This document shows positions 21,690 to 31,802 of a DNA stretch of 64,000 nt, in pieces; positions within the stretch are counted from its first letter, which is position 1, and the number at the start of each line of letters is the position of its first letter. The stretch is taken from contig CALNXK010000017.1 in the NCBI GenBank assembly GCA_942486035.1, positions 239,501-303,500 on the forward strand, written 5' to 3'. This DNA comes from Porites lobata (Eukaryota > Cnidaria > Anthozoa > Scleractinia > Poritidae). A program made the translations under genes and the position numbers. The notes beneath the pieces were generated by a model. The model had not been told where the DNA came from, did not search any database, and was given only the letters and a program-made list of their open reading frames with translations.

Positions 21690-22985
21690 AGCTGTAGCAA
21701 CGAGGAAAACTAGGAACTAAGCATAAAAGCATCTCCATCGGTGTATTTTGTTATCGATTTGCCTTTCTATTCCGGCGAGGGTTTTTCTCCTTACAAACTT
21801 TTCAATTTCATTCATAAAAGGGGGAGAAAACTTCGAACTTTCAATTCAATGTTAGAACATTATTAAAAGGATTAAAGCTACAAGTTTGTCTGTCACAAGC
21901 TAAGAGTTTGCTTGTCATTCGCTGCTGAGCAGTTTCCTCTATTTCAGTCAGCCCTTTATGATTGATACTGTTCAGTGGTAGGATATATAGCGAGAATGTA
22001 AATTGATGTTCATTTTTAGAAATGGATGCATTCACGAAAGAAAAGAACGGGAAAAGAGGACGTGTGCGAAGAAACGAGCGAAATTTATGATTATACAGTT
22101 GTCATTACTTGGGATCAACTTCTTCACACTTTGAGACCCACAAAACGCTTTTTCTCACATTCCTTCGCGAGTTAGTCTAGGTACTTATAGTATTTTTCTT
22201 TTCTTTAATGTTGTGGATAAACAGAGCGTGTATAGTTTCAAACTGTTCTTCGTCTGAAGTTGGAGAATTCTCCTCATTGGTCAAAGACCCTGGGGACATT
22301 TAACAGCCTGATTTTAAGACTGGATTGGAAATATCTTGAATTAACCTTGCCTGCGAAAGAAACACGACCTGATGGAATTTCTAAACGTCAATCTGGTCAA
22401 TAGGCCGGGCAAACAATTTTTGTTTGGTTCATCTTGTCAAGACGTTTGGGTCAAGTTCGAAACTGATGGAGATCTCTTGGAACTGTGCCTGGGACAGTTG
22501 TGATGTCTCAAGTTAGAGGATGTAAGTATATTTCATTCTGGAAAAAACGTCTTTCACCTGCTGTTATCTTTCAGGCTGATTTCATCATTGATTTCTTTTA
22601 CAAGTTTCCGGTCGCATCGGTAGCATTTTAGTATGATTTACCAATTTACAGTGCTAGTTGCAGATTTCCAGTTGCTGTTATAAGGGTACCAGATTTATGT
22701 GGTGTATTAAGTTGAGATGTGGAGGAAGTGGGATGATCAGTGTGGTCAGCTTGGTTAAGATGAGTAGAAATGTTTTTACGGAGTCGACGGTTATAAAGTA
22801 ATACTGACTTCTAAGGAACGAGCCCAAGAGGATAGCTTTTCGTTATAATAATTAAAACAAACAACATAGTGGTACCTTGATTGGTTCCAGGTTTGGTATG
22901 AGCGTGTAGTTGACGTATATGGTGGATTTGGCAAGGAGTGAAAAGTCCTATTCGTGATCTCCACGTGGCGATGCCCTTGCCCATC
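21690..22985. other. Intergenic stretch between gene B and the Penelope-like element
   Basis: No convincing gene. A short ATG-containing segment at 22502-22521 followed by GTAAGT could be a tiny exon, but nothing downstream joins to it. The Penelope-like sequence starts somewhere between about 22800 and 23000; its 5' border is not visible to me. Confidence 0.35.
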
Positions 22986-23874
22986 AGTAGTTGCAAGTTG
23001 ATAGGATCAATCCAGATCGACGGTTTATAATACACCACATAACGTCACTTCTAACACACTCAGACGTAAAAGGTTACGTCGCAAACACACTAAAACACTT
23101 CCTAGCCATTCCTACCATTAAGACTAATGCACCTCTTGACTCTTCATCTGTAGTTAACCTTTCCAACGTCACCCTCACTGATAACGAAACTCAACTCCTC
23201 GCCAGAGGACTTAGCCTGCGTAACTAGCGTTTCCTCGCAAGGTTTGTCTAGAAAGCTGGGACAAGAGAAAAAAATATCCCAGCCGCCGACATATTGACTG
23301 GACTGAAGTTAATGCAGACTTTGACGAATTCGCCCGACGTTTGCGCATTACTGAATTCATTTCACGACTACACTACTGATAACCAATCTGACCCCTTTCA
23401 CCCCAAAATCCTTTGGACACCACCCACCGACAAAGACGACGCGCTTAATGCTTACCTCAACGCTGTTAACATGACCTATTCACCACTCAGAACCCAGACG
23501 AATCCGTGACAACCTACCGAAAGCTCAACGCCGACCTTTACGTCTAAAACAAAGACATGACATTGTTATCAAGTCAGCCGACAAAGGCTCGGCGACTCTG
23601 ATAATGGACAGAAAATGGTACTTAGACGAATGTTATCGCCAACTCAACAATCCTACTTTTTACGAACAACAGGATACTGATCTTACTGACACTATACAGA
23701 AACGAGTTACAGAATACGTCAAACGAATGCTCAACGATGAACTTATCGACAAAAAAAAAAAACAATACCTATTACATAAGGATCCTAAACCCGAACGCTT
23801 CTATATTCTCCCTAAAATCCATGAAGTCAATAATCCTTAGCCTGTTCACAGACCCTCTATTTTCTCTTCAAAGT

Positions 23875-24001
23875 TGTGCGGTCCTGGGAACTTGTTCGGC
23901 GTCACGTGACCCTTGCCGTGTTGTTAGTCCGAACCATGCGCTTGTTGACTCGTTGTGTTCCGTGAGAGTATTTAAGCTGTTTAGTCGTTCGATACACTAC
24001 A
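23875..24001 (+). repeat. Gypsy 5' LTR
   Basis: 127 bases starting TGTGCGG and ending ACTACA. It includes GTCACGTGACCC and AGAGTATTTAAGCTGT, the latter a TATA-like TATTTAAG. Compared with the 3' LTR it has an extra stretch around GCGCTTGTTGACTCGTTGTG, and other substitutions. Confidence 0.9.
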
Positions 24002-24072
24002 TTTTTGGCGACGAGGAACGTGTACGGACGCCCACTGCAAGGTAGACAAAGGAAGGGAAGTCTACGTGAATC

Positions 24073-24183
24073 ATGCCCGCGTTTGGGAAGTTGGACGAGT
24101 GCAACGAAACTGAAGATTGGCGCCATTACATCGAGCGTGTAAACCATTTCTTGGAAGCGAATGAAATCACAGATCCTGACTAG
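24073..24183 (+). pseudogene. Gag start remnant of the Gypsy element
   Basis: Begins ATGCCCGCGTTTGGGAAG (MPAFGKLDECNETEDW..) and stops at TAG 24181 after 36 codons. The N-terminal pattern, with Trp and His-Phe-Leu-Glu-Ala-Asn spacing, is that of small Gypsy Gag proteins. Just downstream a VGATTYKLVRSL fragment of later Gag is fused directly to RT, showing a deletion that removed most of Gag and protease. Confidence 0.6.
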
Positions 24184-24207
24184 AGGAGATCCATTTTTCT
24201 GGTTTGT

Positions 24208-25755
24208 GTGGGAGCGACAACCTATAAACTGGTGCGAAGTTTGGTTGCTCAGCTGTTTGAGGAGGGGCTTGAAACTCTACAAGGGACAAAGGCCAAAATC
24301 CATGTTGACCCCACGGCTACCCCTATCTTCCATAAAGCCAGACCAGTACCGTATGCTCTGTGGGAGAAGATTGAACAAGACCTAGAAAGACTTGAAAGGG
24401 CAGGGACCATTGAACCAGTCCAGTATTCCGAGTGGGCCGCCCCGATTGTCCCTGTCATGAAGAGTGATGGCACTGGAAGAGTCTGTGGAGACTATAAGCT
24501 CACTGTTAATAAAGTGTCAAAACTGGAAGGCTATCCTATCCCCAAGCTTGATGATCTGTATACGAAATTAGTTGGAGGTCAAACATTTACTGAGGTAGAG
24601 TTAAGCCACGCCTATGAACAGATGCTTGTGGATGAGAACTCTAAGGAATTTTTAACGATTAACAAACATAAGGGCCTCTACAGGTATAACCGTCTCCCTT
24701 ACGGGGTAGTCTCAGCACCTGGTATTTTCCAGAGAACCATGGAGGGTTTGCTTCAAGGAATCCCTTCAACTGGAGTTCTGTTAGATAACATCCTTATTAC
24801 AGGCCCCAGTACTGAAGAGCACCTAGACAACATCGAGAAAGTTTTGAGACGCCTCTTGGAAGTTGGTCTACGATTCAAGGCAGTAATAAAGTGTCAGTTC
24901 ACGAAGCCAGTTTTGGAGTGTCTGGGGCACCGAGTTGATGCAGAGGGGTTTCATCCTGTTGAAGCAAAATTGAAGGCCATTCAAGAGGCCCCAGCACCGA
25001 AAAACCCCACTGAGCGGAAGTCGTTCTTTGGTATGTTTAACTTCTATGGGAAGTTCATACCTAACCTGTCGTCCATTCTGGAACCACTTCATAGTTTGAT
25101 GAGGAAAGATGTCGTTTGGAAGTGGGAGGTGGAACAGCAAGCATTTGATAAAGCCAAAAACCAGCTTCAATCATCAGACGTACTAGTACATTATGATTCC
25201 GAGAAAGAGCTGGTGGTATCCTGTGATGCATCACCCTACGGTGTTGGCGCAGTTCTATCGCATGTTATGGAAGGTGGATCAGAGAGACCTGTGGCATACG
25301 CCTCGAGTACTCACTCTACGGCAGAAAGGAACTATGGTCACTTAGATAAAGAAGCACTAGCCGTAGTTTTTGCTGTGAAAAAGTTCCACCAATTTCTGTA
25401 TGGTCGCCATTTTAAGATTTACACAGATCACAAACCACTTTTGGGGCTGCTACACCCTGAACAAGCCACGCCTTTAATGGCCTCAAGCAGAATGCAGAGG
25501 TGGGCATTCACTTTCCTAGCTTATGAGTATGAGCTGTTGTATCGCCCAGGAAATAAGAATGGTAATGCGGATGTCCCGGGGTCCACACCCGTCCCTGGGG
25601 ACATTGTACACCTCCGAGAAAATATCAACACCAGCCCAGTACATGTTAATAAGATAAAATTGTGGACAGCCCGCGATCCAGTGCTTTCACAAGTTCTACA
25701 GTTTGTTCTTCAAGGATGGCCTTCAGAGGTAGAAGAAGAAGCCCTGGAGCCCTAA
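24208..25755 (+). pseudogene. Gypsy pol: reverse transcriptase and RNase H
   Basis: A 515-codon open stretch. Residues about 15-200 are RT: EWAAPIVPV, DYKLTVNK, then RLPYGVVSAPGIFQ. Two catalytic positions look altered: the usual Asp before LSHAY is Glu (VELSHAY, residue 131), and the paired-Asp motif reads LLDN at 191-194, with the second Asp replaced by Asn. RNase H follows, with SCDASPYGVGAV, a NYGHLDKEAL segment and IYTDHKPLLGLL; its first Glu position reads Asp (LDKEAL). The frame ends at TAA 25753 exactly where the family usually continues, so this is a nonsense mutation; the same frame then reads on into the integrase linker. The enzyme would be inactive. Confidence 0.85.
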
Positions 25756-26500
25756 TTTATTAGAAGAGAAGAATTGAGTGTACATGCTGGCTGCCTCTTA
25801 TGGGGAGCTCGGGTCATAGTACCCCCTCAAGGGAGAGAAGAGGTGTTGAACATATTACACAATACTCACCCGGGAATAGTCAAAGTGAAGAGTTTAGCCA
25901 GGAGCTATGTATGGTGGCCAAAAATGGACGCGAATTTAGAAGAGAAGTGAAAAGTTGTGCTACTTGTCAGAGTCACCAAAAGACCCCTCCCTGTTCGCCA
26001 TTACACCCATGGGAATGGCCGGGCCCCCTTAGTCGCAAGTGCACGTAGATTATGCGGGACTTTTCATGGGAGATATGCTCTTGCTGATCACTGACGCCCA
26101 TTCCAAGTGGCTGGATATCCACTGTGTGAACTCTGCCAACTCCAGTGTGACCAAAGACAAGATGAGGTCAACTTTCGCTTCACATGGTTTACCAGAGATT
26201 GTAGCGTCCGATAGTGGATCCAATTTTGTGAGCAGTGAAGTTAAGTCATTTTTGCAAAAAAATGGAATCAAGCACATTACCTCAGCACCTTACCACCCAA
26301 GTACAAATGGTCTGGTTGAGCGAGCGGTACAGACGCAAGGGATGAAGAAACAGGGTGACGGTTCTGTTGACACCAATTTGGCTCGTTTTCTTCTAATCTA
26401 CCGGATTACCCCGCAAAGCACCACTGGTGAATCTCCAGCTGACTCACGATGGAACGTAGTGTTAAATCTCACCTCGATCTGCTGCGACCGGATGTAGCGA
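25756..26500 (+). pseudogene. Gypsy pol: integrase
   Basis: The zinc-binding HHCC region is visible (LHNTHPG, then CATCQSHQ) but is interrupted by a TGA and frameshift near 25950. The core at 26039-26497 keeps the catalytic triad: VDYAG, ASDSGSNF and LVERAVQ. A palindromic insertion at 26517-26563 and further shifts destroy the C-terminus. Confidence 0.8.
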
Positions 26501-26516
26501 CAAGGGTGCATTTGGC

Positions 26517-26563
26517 TGTACCGCCACCGAAATGATGGTGGGGATCATTTCGGTGGCGGTACA
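26517..26563. repeat. Perfect 20-bp palindrome within the Gypsy integrase tail
   Basis: TGTACCGCCACCGAAATGAT (26517-26536) is the exact inverse of 26544-26563 across the 7-base centre GGTGGGG. The palindrome spans the position where the reading frame is lost. Confidence 0.85.
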
Positions 26564-27045
26564 TTGGCTCAGTCTAGACAAAAGAAACAACGTGATCAGC
26601 ATAGCCGAAAGCGCGAAGTGAAGCTTGGTGATGCCGTGAGTGTCAGAAACTACTCCCGGGGGTCGAAGTGGGTCCCTGGAACTGGCGCGAGTTGAACTAG
26701 AAGATGGAATTGTAGTTCGGAGACATCATGACCAATTAATTTCTCGTACTGCAGAGCCTCTTTGCCCCAGTCCAACAGCTCAAAGGGCAGGCCATAGCAA
26801 CGAGGGAAGTGTTGTTCCGGAGGTTGCAGTACCCGATGTGAATAGCCCGAAGTAACCTGTGGGGAGTTGGAGCCACCCACTACACCCGTAGACCCAAGCT
26901 TAGTCCCTGTCACTCCGGTGCGACGATATCCAGTAAGGGACCGAAGACCACCACAGCGTTATTACTGATGGACCCCTCCTGCCCCCATGAACATTTAGTT
27001 CAAGGCGAGATGCCACATATTGTTTAGGAACTTGAGGGGGAGGAA

Positions 27046-27159
27046 TGTGCGGTCCTGGGAACTTGTTCGGGGTCACGTGACCCCTGTCGTGTTGTTCTGT
27101 TAGTCCGAACCATGTGCTCGTGAGAGTATTTAAGCTGTCTAGGAGCTCGATACACTACA
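27046..27159 (+). repeat. Gypsy 3' LTR
   Basis: 114 bases, same ends and core as the 5' copy, including GGTCACGTGACCCC and GAGAGTATTTAAGCTGT. The several differences from the 5' LTR mean that the insertion is not recent. Confidence 0.9.
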
Positions 27160-27943
27160 AAAGTCCGTCGAGCGTGGGTGATAAAATATAAACCGTAGGG
27201 GATTTATTGACCGCGAGCGCAAGGGGGTAGTGGTGGGGGAGAAGAAAATAGTTCTTTATTTTTCCTTCTCGCGCGCTCGCTTCGCTCGCAAGCACGCCGA
27301 TGTTTTCGAAAAGAACGAAAAGAAAAATAAAACAACGTTTGTGTACGGGCTAATAATCCCAGTCGGCCCATAGTCTCTTCCAACAGTCACCCTACTGAAA
27401 GCATTTCACAGTTTGTCGATTTTCATCTCAAACCCTTGGTTTGCACTATACCGTCCTACGTCAAAGATATTACTGATTTTCTTAACAAACTCACCGCCAT
27501 TGACAGTCTTCCTGATAGTGCCTTGCTTGTCACGCTTGATATCACGTCACTGTTGTTTTTTCCTTCAAAAACGCACTAATAAACATATCCCTACGGAAAC
27601 TATTTGCGACCTCATTCGAATAATCCTTACCATGAGTAACTTCGCATTTAATTCCAAACACTATCTTCAAAAACACGGCACGGCTATGGGCACGCGTATG
27701 GCTCCTTCCTAATTTGTTTCTTGGTAAATTTGAACGCGACACTCTCCTTAACTCACCCCATCGACCATACTTGTGGCTTAGATTTATCGACGATATTTAG
27801 ACTGCAGGTCCAGAGAAACTAAAAATATTTGTTGATTATCTTTATAACTTACACTCCACCATCAAGTTCACTTGTTCGCATTCACCTAGTAACATACCAT
27901 TCCTTGATGTCATGGTTTCAGTCAAGGATGGCTCCATAGAAAC

Positions 27944-28077
27944 TAGCCTGCGTAGCTGGCGGTATTGTGTAGTAGTCGAGTGAGATTTGGCGGCAGAGCC
28001 GTTGTAATATAGTCGAGTGAGATTTGACCGTGAAGCCGTCACGAGCGGCCACACAATACCGCCAGCTACGCAGGCTA
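27944..28077. mobile_element. 134-bp TAG-ended MITE with perfect 9-bp duplication
   Basis: TAGCCTGCGTAGCTGGCGGT at the left pairs with ACCGCCAGCTACGCAGGCTA at the right, a 27-base perfect arm. CATAGAAAC flanks it on both sides (27935-27943 and 28078-28086). The centre holds two copies of AGTCGAGTGAGATTTG. It interrupts the Penelope-like coding sequence and is non-coding. The 9-bp duplication suggests Mutator-like transposition. Confidence 0.9.
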
Positions 28078-28935
28078 CATAGAAACAGATCTTTATACTA
28101 AACATACTGACAAACACCAGTATTTACTAGTTTCATCATGTCACCCTCAACATACCAAACGCGCCATTCCTTTTAGCCTTGCACTTCGCCTCCGTCGCAT
28201 TTGCTCAGACCCAGACAATTACAAACTACGTACTAACGAACTTATAGATTACCTTGCTAATCGCAGCTGGATCGTAATACAAAGAGCTTCCGACATTCTT
28301 CGCACTGACGCACTTACAAACAAACCCAAGACACAGACACAATAAAGCATTACCTAACCTTGCGCATATCATTCGCAAGCATTCGAACGAGCTGTACTTA
28401 TCAGATCGTTGTAGAAATGTTTTTAAAAGCCTTCCGTTAGTAGCTTATCGCCGTTGTAAAAATATTAGCGACATCCTCGTTAGAGCCCAGTTAACTAACA
28501 GTACCGATACCAGTAACTCCCGACCCACCCCCGGTTCCTTTCGGTGCAACAACAGGAATTGCACCACCGGTCCCTACATTGAACATGGCCGTAATCAATA
28601 CACTCTTTTCATTCTACAGGTGAGACTCACCACGTCAAATTTCATATCACTTGTGAAACTTTTAATGTTATCTATTTGATCCAATGTCGCCTGTGTAGTC
28701 TACAATATTTGGAGAAACTAGAGGTCGCCTCAAAGACCGTTTTAATGAACACAGACGACCTATACTCAACCCTACTGGTAATCACATCCATACTGCAGTT
28801 TCAAAACACTTTCTAACCAGCAATCATTCCGATAGTCATATGCTTTTGATTCCTATTGAAAAACTTAAAAATGGGCGTGATTCTTTCAGGAAAGCACGCG
28901 AAGCCACAGGGTCCAGAGGAGTTTCGTGTGAATAA

Positions 28936-29670
28936 ATGAATTACTTACTTAAAGTCTCACCTTGAAAAATGTCTATACCTGTCGCTTAGCACGATTAATT
29001 AGCCCAATGGGATCTTAATGAATCTACTGTAAACGATTTCTTCGCTTCTTATTTATCTGACCAGATCGACTTTGTTGTTAGCCATTTTGAAAATCAATAA
29101 CCGCAAGCCATATCCTCGCTGGCGCACGGAACGTCGCCCGAAGGGCGACCGAGGCACGAAGACCGTATTTTATACTGTAAGCCGATCTTGCGAGCCCTCA
29201 GTCTCTTGGTTTGCGGTCAATAGAATGTGTAACGAAACTGTAACGCGATCAAAATAACCCATTTTTTCAGAGGTTTTCGACGGGTTTTGATGTTCTAACG
29301 ACAAACACATCTCCTCTGGACCCTGTGGCGAAGCCTACCTTACCCACAAAGCTAAGACAATTGAGCCTCTGGGCATTAAGACAATTGAGCCTCTGTCGTG
29401 TTGATGTCTTGCAGAGTTAATGTTCACGTAGTACGATCAGCATTGCAGTATTCTGCTTGCAGAATTTAATATCTATGCATGGTATATATATACACTATTT
29501 TTGTTATCTTGTCTTTTTAAAGTAGCCACATCATACCACGTCATATTATGTAATTTCCGGTCATTATTTTACTTCATATATATTTTTGTAAATTCGTGAT
29601 ATCTCAACAAATCTGATGAAGACTGGTATTTGCCAGTCGAAATTTCGCAACTAAACTCTATTTCACCTTG
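28936..29670 (+). repeat. Probable 3' tail of the Penelope-like element
   Basis: The segment ends in GATGAAGACTGGTATTTGCC followed by AGTCGAAATTTCG (29618-29650), a small hairpin of a kind seen at retroelement ends in this window. CCACAGGGTCCAGAGGAG at 28904-28921 is repeated in inverse at 29313-29330, the latter within a CTCTGGACCCTGTGGCG run, so part of the tail is an inverted duplication. No complete gene is present. Confidence 0.4.
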
Positions 29671-30582
29671 TTTGATCAGTCCCTGCAAAAATCTTCTTGA
29701 CCGTATCGTTTTCAATTTGATCTATTTTGACTGATCACGATCTTTTTGGATCCGACGTTGAGCAAAATTGATCGTACACTGTCTTTGCAGTGTTTTTTTT
29801 TTTACCTTAATTTTGCATAATAAGGGTGTCGCACATTTTTGAGATTTTGAGGTGAAAAAATGCTAAGTAGGAATTCAACAAAAGATTCGTGGTTGAAAAG
29901 TTGGTAGATGCATAGAATATGTGATCGCGAAAATTATATTTGTCAAAAAATGGATAAGATGGCTTCTATAGGGTCCGCAGAATAGACACTTTTAATAATG
30001 GGGTAGGGGTTCTGAAAGGCCAGCGGCATATACCCAGCAAATATTTCAGTTTGGCAGTCAAGATTCAGAGAATGACACTAGCCCAAAAAAGTAGAGACTT
30101 TCAAGTTATGATTGACAGGACATTCATCTACCTAGCTATTTACTTTAGAACATCAATGGCATCGCAGTGCAAATTAAACCTTCTGTGATTTAAAACAGGG
30201 AGATTTGCCGATGAACCTCATCTACACTCAATGAAAGTACTCCTCCCACCGTATAACCACCCTTTTCGGTTCGACCAACTGCACGGACCAATAAGAACCG
30301 CCCCTTTTTTAAAGATAAAGACATATTTTGAAATAACATATGCGTTTCAAAAGATGCCCCTTGTTGCAGAAGTCTTAGTTTGGGACATTTCAAACTATGG
30401 TGATGTTTCGATACCACATTCGGGTTACTGCAAAATACGGCGTTTAACTCTTCAGTTCTTAGCTCACAAATCGCGTCCACTCAATTTACCTGACCGGCGT
30501 CAGAGGTCATTCTTGGCGAAAAAAGTGCACTTTACTCGGACCAAGGTTTGTGCTAACGCATAATGTGGTCTGACAATTGTGA
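29671..30582. other. Spacer, no gene recognised
   Basis: AT-rich DNA with scattered short frames on both strands and no recognisable domain, splice pattern or RNA. Probably decayed repeats. Confidence 0.35.
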
Positions 30583-30591
30583 TGTATTTTG

Positions 30592-30756
30592 TAGCCTGCG
30601 TAGCAGGCGCTTGGAAGTAGTGGGCACAAGAAAAAACGGGCGCCCAGAAGGAGACACGCGAGGGGAGAGGGAGCTCCCTCACCCCTCGCGTGTCTCCCTC
30701 GCGCGTGCCCGTTCTCTCTTTCGCCGAGTACTTCCAGGAGCCTGCTACGCAGGCTA
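30592..30756. mobile_element. 165-bp TAG-ended foldback MITE
   Basis: Ends TAGCCTGCGTAGCAGGCGCT and AGCCTGCTACGCAGGCTA are inverse, and the interior (GACACGCGAGGGGAGAGGGAG / CCCCTCGCGTGTC) also folds back. Flanks TGTATTTTG and AGTATTTTG agree at 8 of 9 bases. The termini are the same as those of the MITE at 27944 although the interiors differ. Confidence 0.85.
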
Positions 30757-30807
30757 AGTATTTTGCGTTAACTCAATCTGTGCTCTATGTTTTAAAAGCA
30801 AGGTTTG

Positions 30808-30836
30808 CCCCCCCCCCCCCAAAAAAAAAAAAAAAA
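30808..30836. repeat. Poly-C/poly-A tract
   Basis: A run of about 14 C is followed directly by about 16 A. Such tracts are prone to sequencing and assembly error. Confidence 0.85.
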
Positions 30837-31289
30837 TTATCGCAAACCATGGCGAACTTAAAGAGTCACATTTTGAGATAAGTCATTCGATCAGTCCTTC
30901 CAATAACCAGGGGCACCCAACGACCGTTTCCTCCTAAATAAATTTCATACAAATTCACTCTTTCATGAGTATTTGTTTCTCGTGTTGACTACGTTGCCTT
31001 CGCTGTGCTAAGCGATGTTCTCTGCTTCGCGGTTGTCTTCTTCGATCCGCTCGCCGATGAATTTTAATCGGCGTTCTCCAGAGGAGTTTCAATGGAAAAT
31101 CTTCCTCGGCGAGGATTTGCTGACACTTGCTGTGCTTGCAGTTTTATGTCATTTCGATGGGAAATTGTTCGTGATTCACCAATGGTTATTATTATTACTT
31201 CACTTGCTGAAAATGGTGAAAATTTAATAAGCGCCCACCTCAAATAAGCGCCCACTCTCAAGGTCCAAAAAATTACTAAGCGCCCAAGT

Positions 31290-31376
31290 TAGCCTGAATT
31301 TCATCCGATTACTTCGAGTCGTTATTACTCCAGAGGAGAAAACTACTCGAAGCCGAATCGGATGAATTTCAGGCTA
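31290..31376. mobile_element. 87-bp TAG-ended MITE
   Basis: TAGCCTGAATTTCATCCGAT at the left and ATCGGATGAATTTCAGGCTA at the right are exact inverses. Flanks CGCCCAAGT (31281-31289) and CGCCCAAGG (31377-31385) match at 8 of 9 bases. It sits inside another repeat marked by AAGCGCCCA copies at 31231-31285. Confidence 0.85.
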
Positions 31377-31802
31377 CGCCCAAGGCGGTTAATCGAATAA
31401 ATACGGTACTCACTTAACGCAGCATTTTTTTTTGGTAAAAAGAACGGTTGTGTTGTCAAAAAAATTGTGTATAAGTCAGTGCTTGCTTTTGTGTCCTCTT
31501 CCCAACCCCGACCACCTCCCGCCCCCCCACCTCCCTCACAAGGACTTCTATGTGACTCGGGCAGAAAAGGAAAAACTGGCTTGCTGGCTGGCTGCACCCC
31601 TGATGTGATGACATTCCCCTTTGCTGTCCATATTAGCTGGGTTCCACTGTACCATTTTGGGTAAATGGTACCCCTTTCACATATCTAGTTTAGAACTTTG
31701 CATGCCAATTCTGTAGCGGAGCGTAGGGCACATTTCGTGCACAATACATTATGTGCGCTGTAGTCAATGACAGCTCCGCTGGCATAAAGTCATAAAGTCA
31801 TA

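Larger units (their letters stand above)
23870..27164 (+). mobile_element. Gypsy-type LTR retrotransposon, internally deleted
   Basis: Short LTRs (23875-24001 and 27046-27159) share TGTGCGGTCCTGGGAACTTG at the start and end CGATACACTACA, the TG..CA pattern. The target duplication AAAGT is perfect (23870-23874 and 27160-27164). A primer-binding-like TGGCGACGAGG follows the 5' LTR. A purine tract, GAGGGGGAGGAA, precedes the 3' LTR. Gag is reduced to a 36-codon start (24073), and the gag-protease-RT-N-terminal part is deleted. The pol order is RT, RNase H, integrase, which defines Ty3/Gypsy. Stops and frameshifts make it non-functional. Confidence 0.9.
23838..27352. mobile_element. TAG-ended inverted-repeat element inside Penelope, itself split by Gypsy
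   Basis: The left terminus TAGCCTGTTCACAGACC (23838) is related to TAGACTGTTCACAGTCC at 59788 and TAGACTGTTCACCGTCC at 32538. The right terminus GTTTGTGTACGGGCTA (to 27352) is its imperfect inverse. AATAATCC occurs on both sides (23829-23836 and 27352-27359), matching the uninterrupted Penelope codons for Asn-Asn-Pro. Without the Gypsy insert the element is only about 220 bases (23838-23874 plus 27165-27352). Confidence 0.7.
22990..28935 (+). mobile_element. Penelope-like retroelement (RT plus GIY-YIG), split by nested insertions
   Basis: The 5' part (22990-23836) carries the N-terminal RT region: IVIKSADKGSATLIMDR, a Y/F-rich spacer, then FYILPKIHEVNNP. After a 3.5-kb insertion the protein resumes at about 27353 with the expected RPIVSSNSHPTESISQFVD continuation. 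It passes AMGTRMAPS and the catalytic FIDDI (about 27790), then runs to a Cys-bearing zone and a GIY-YIG-type endonuclease (IYLIQCRLC, then GETRGRLKDRFNEHRR in a shifted frame near 28720). Stops and frameshifts are frequent, so it is dead. RT followed by C-terminal GIY-YIG is the hallmark of Penelope-like elements. Confidence 0.85.
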
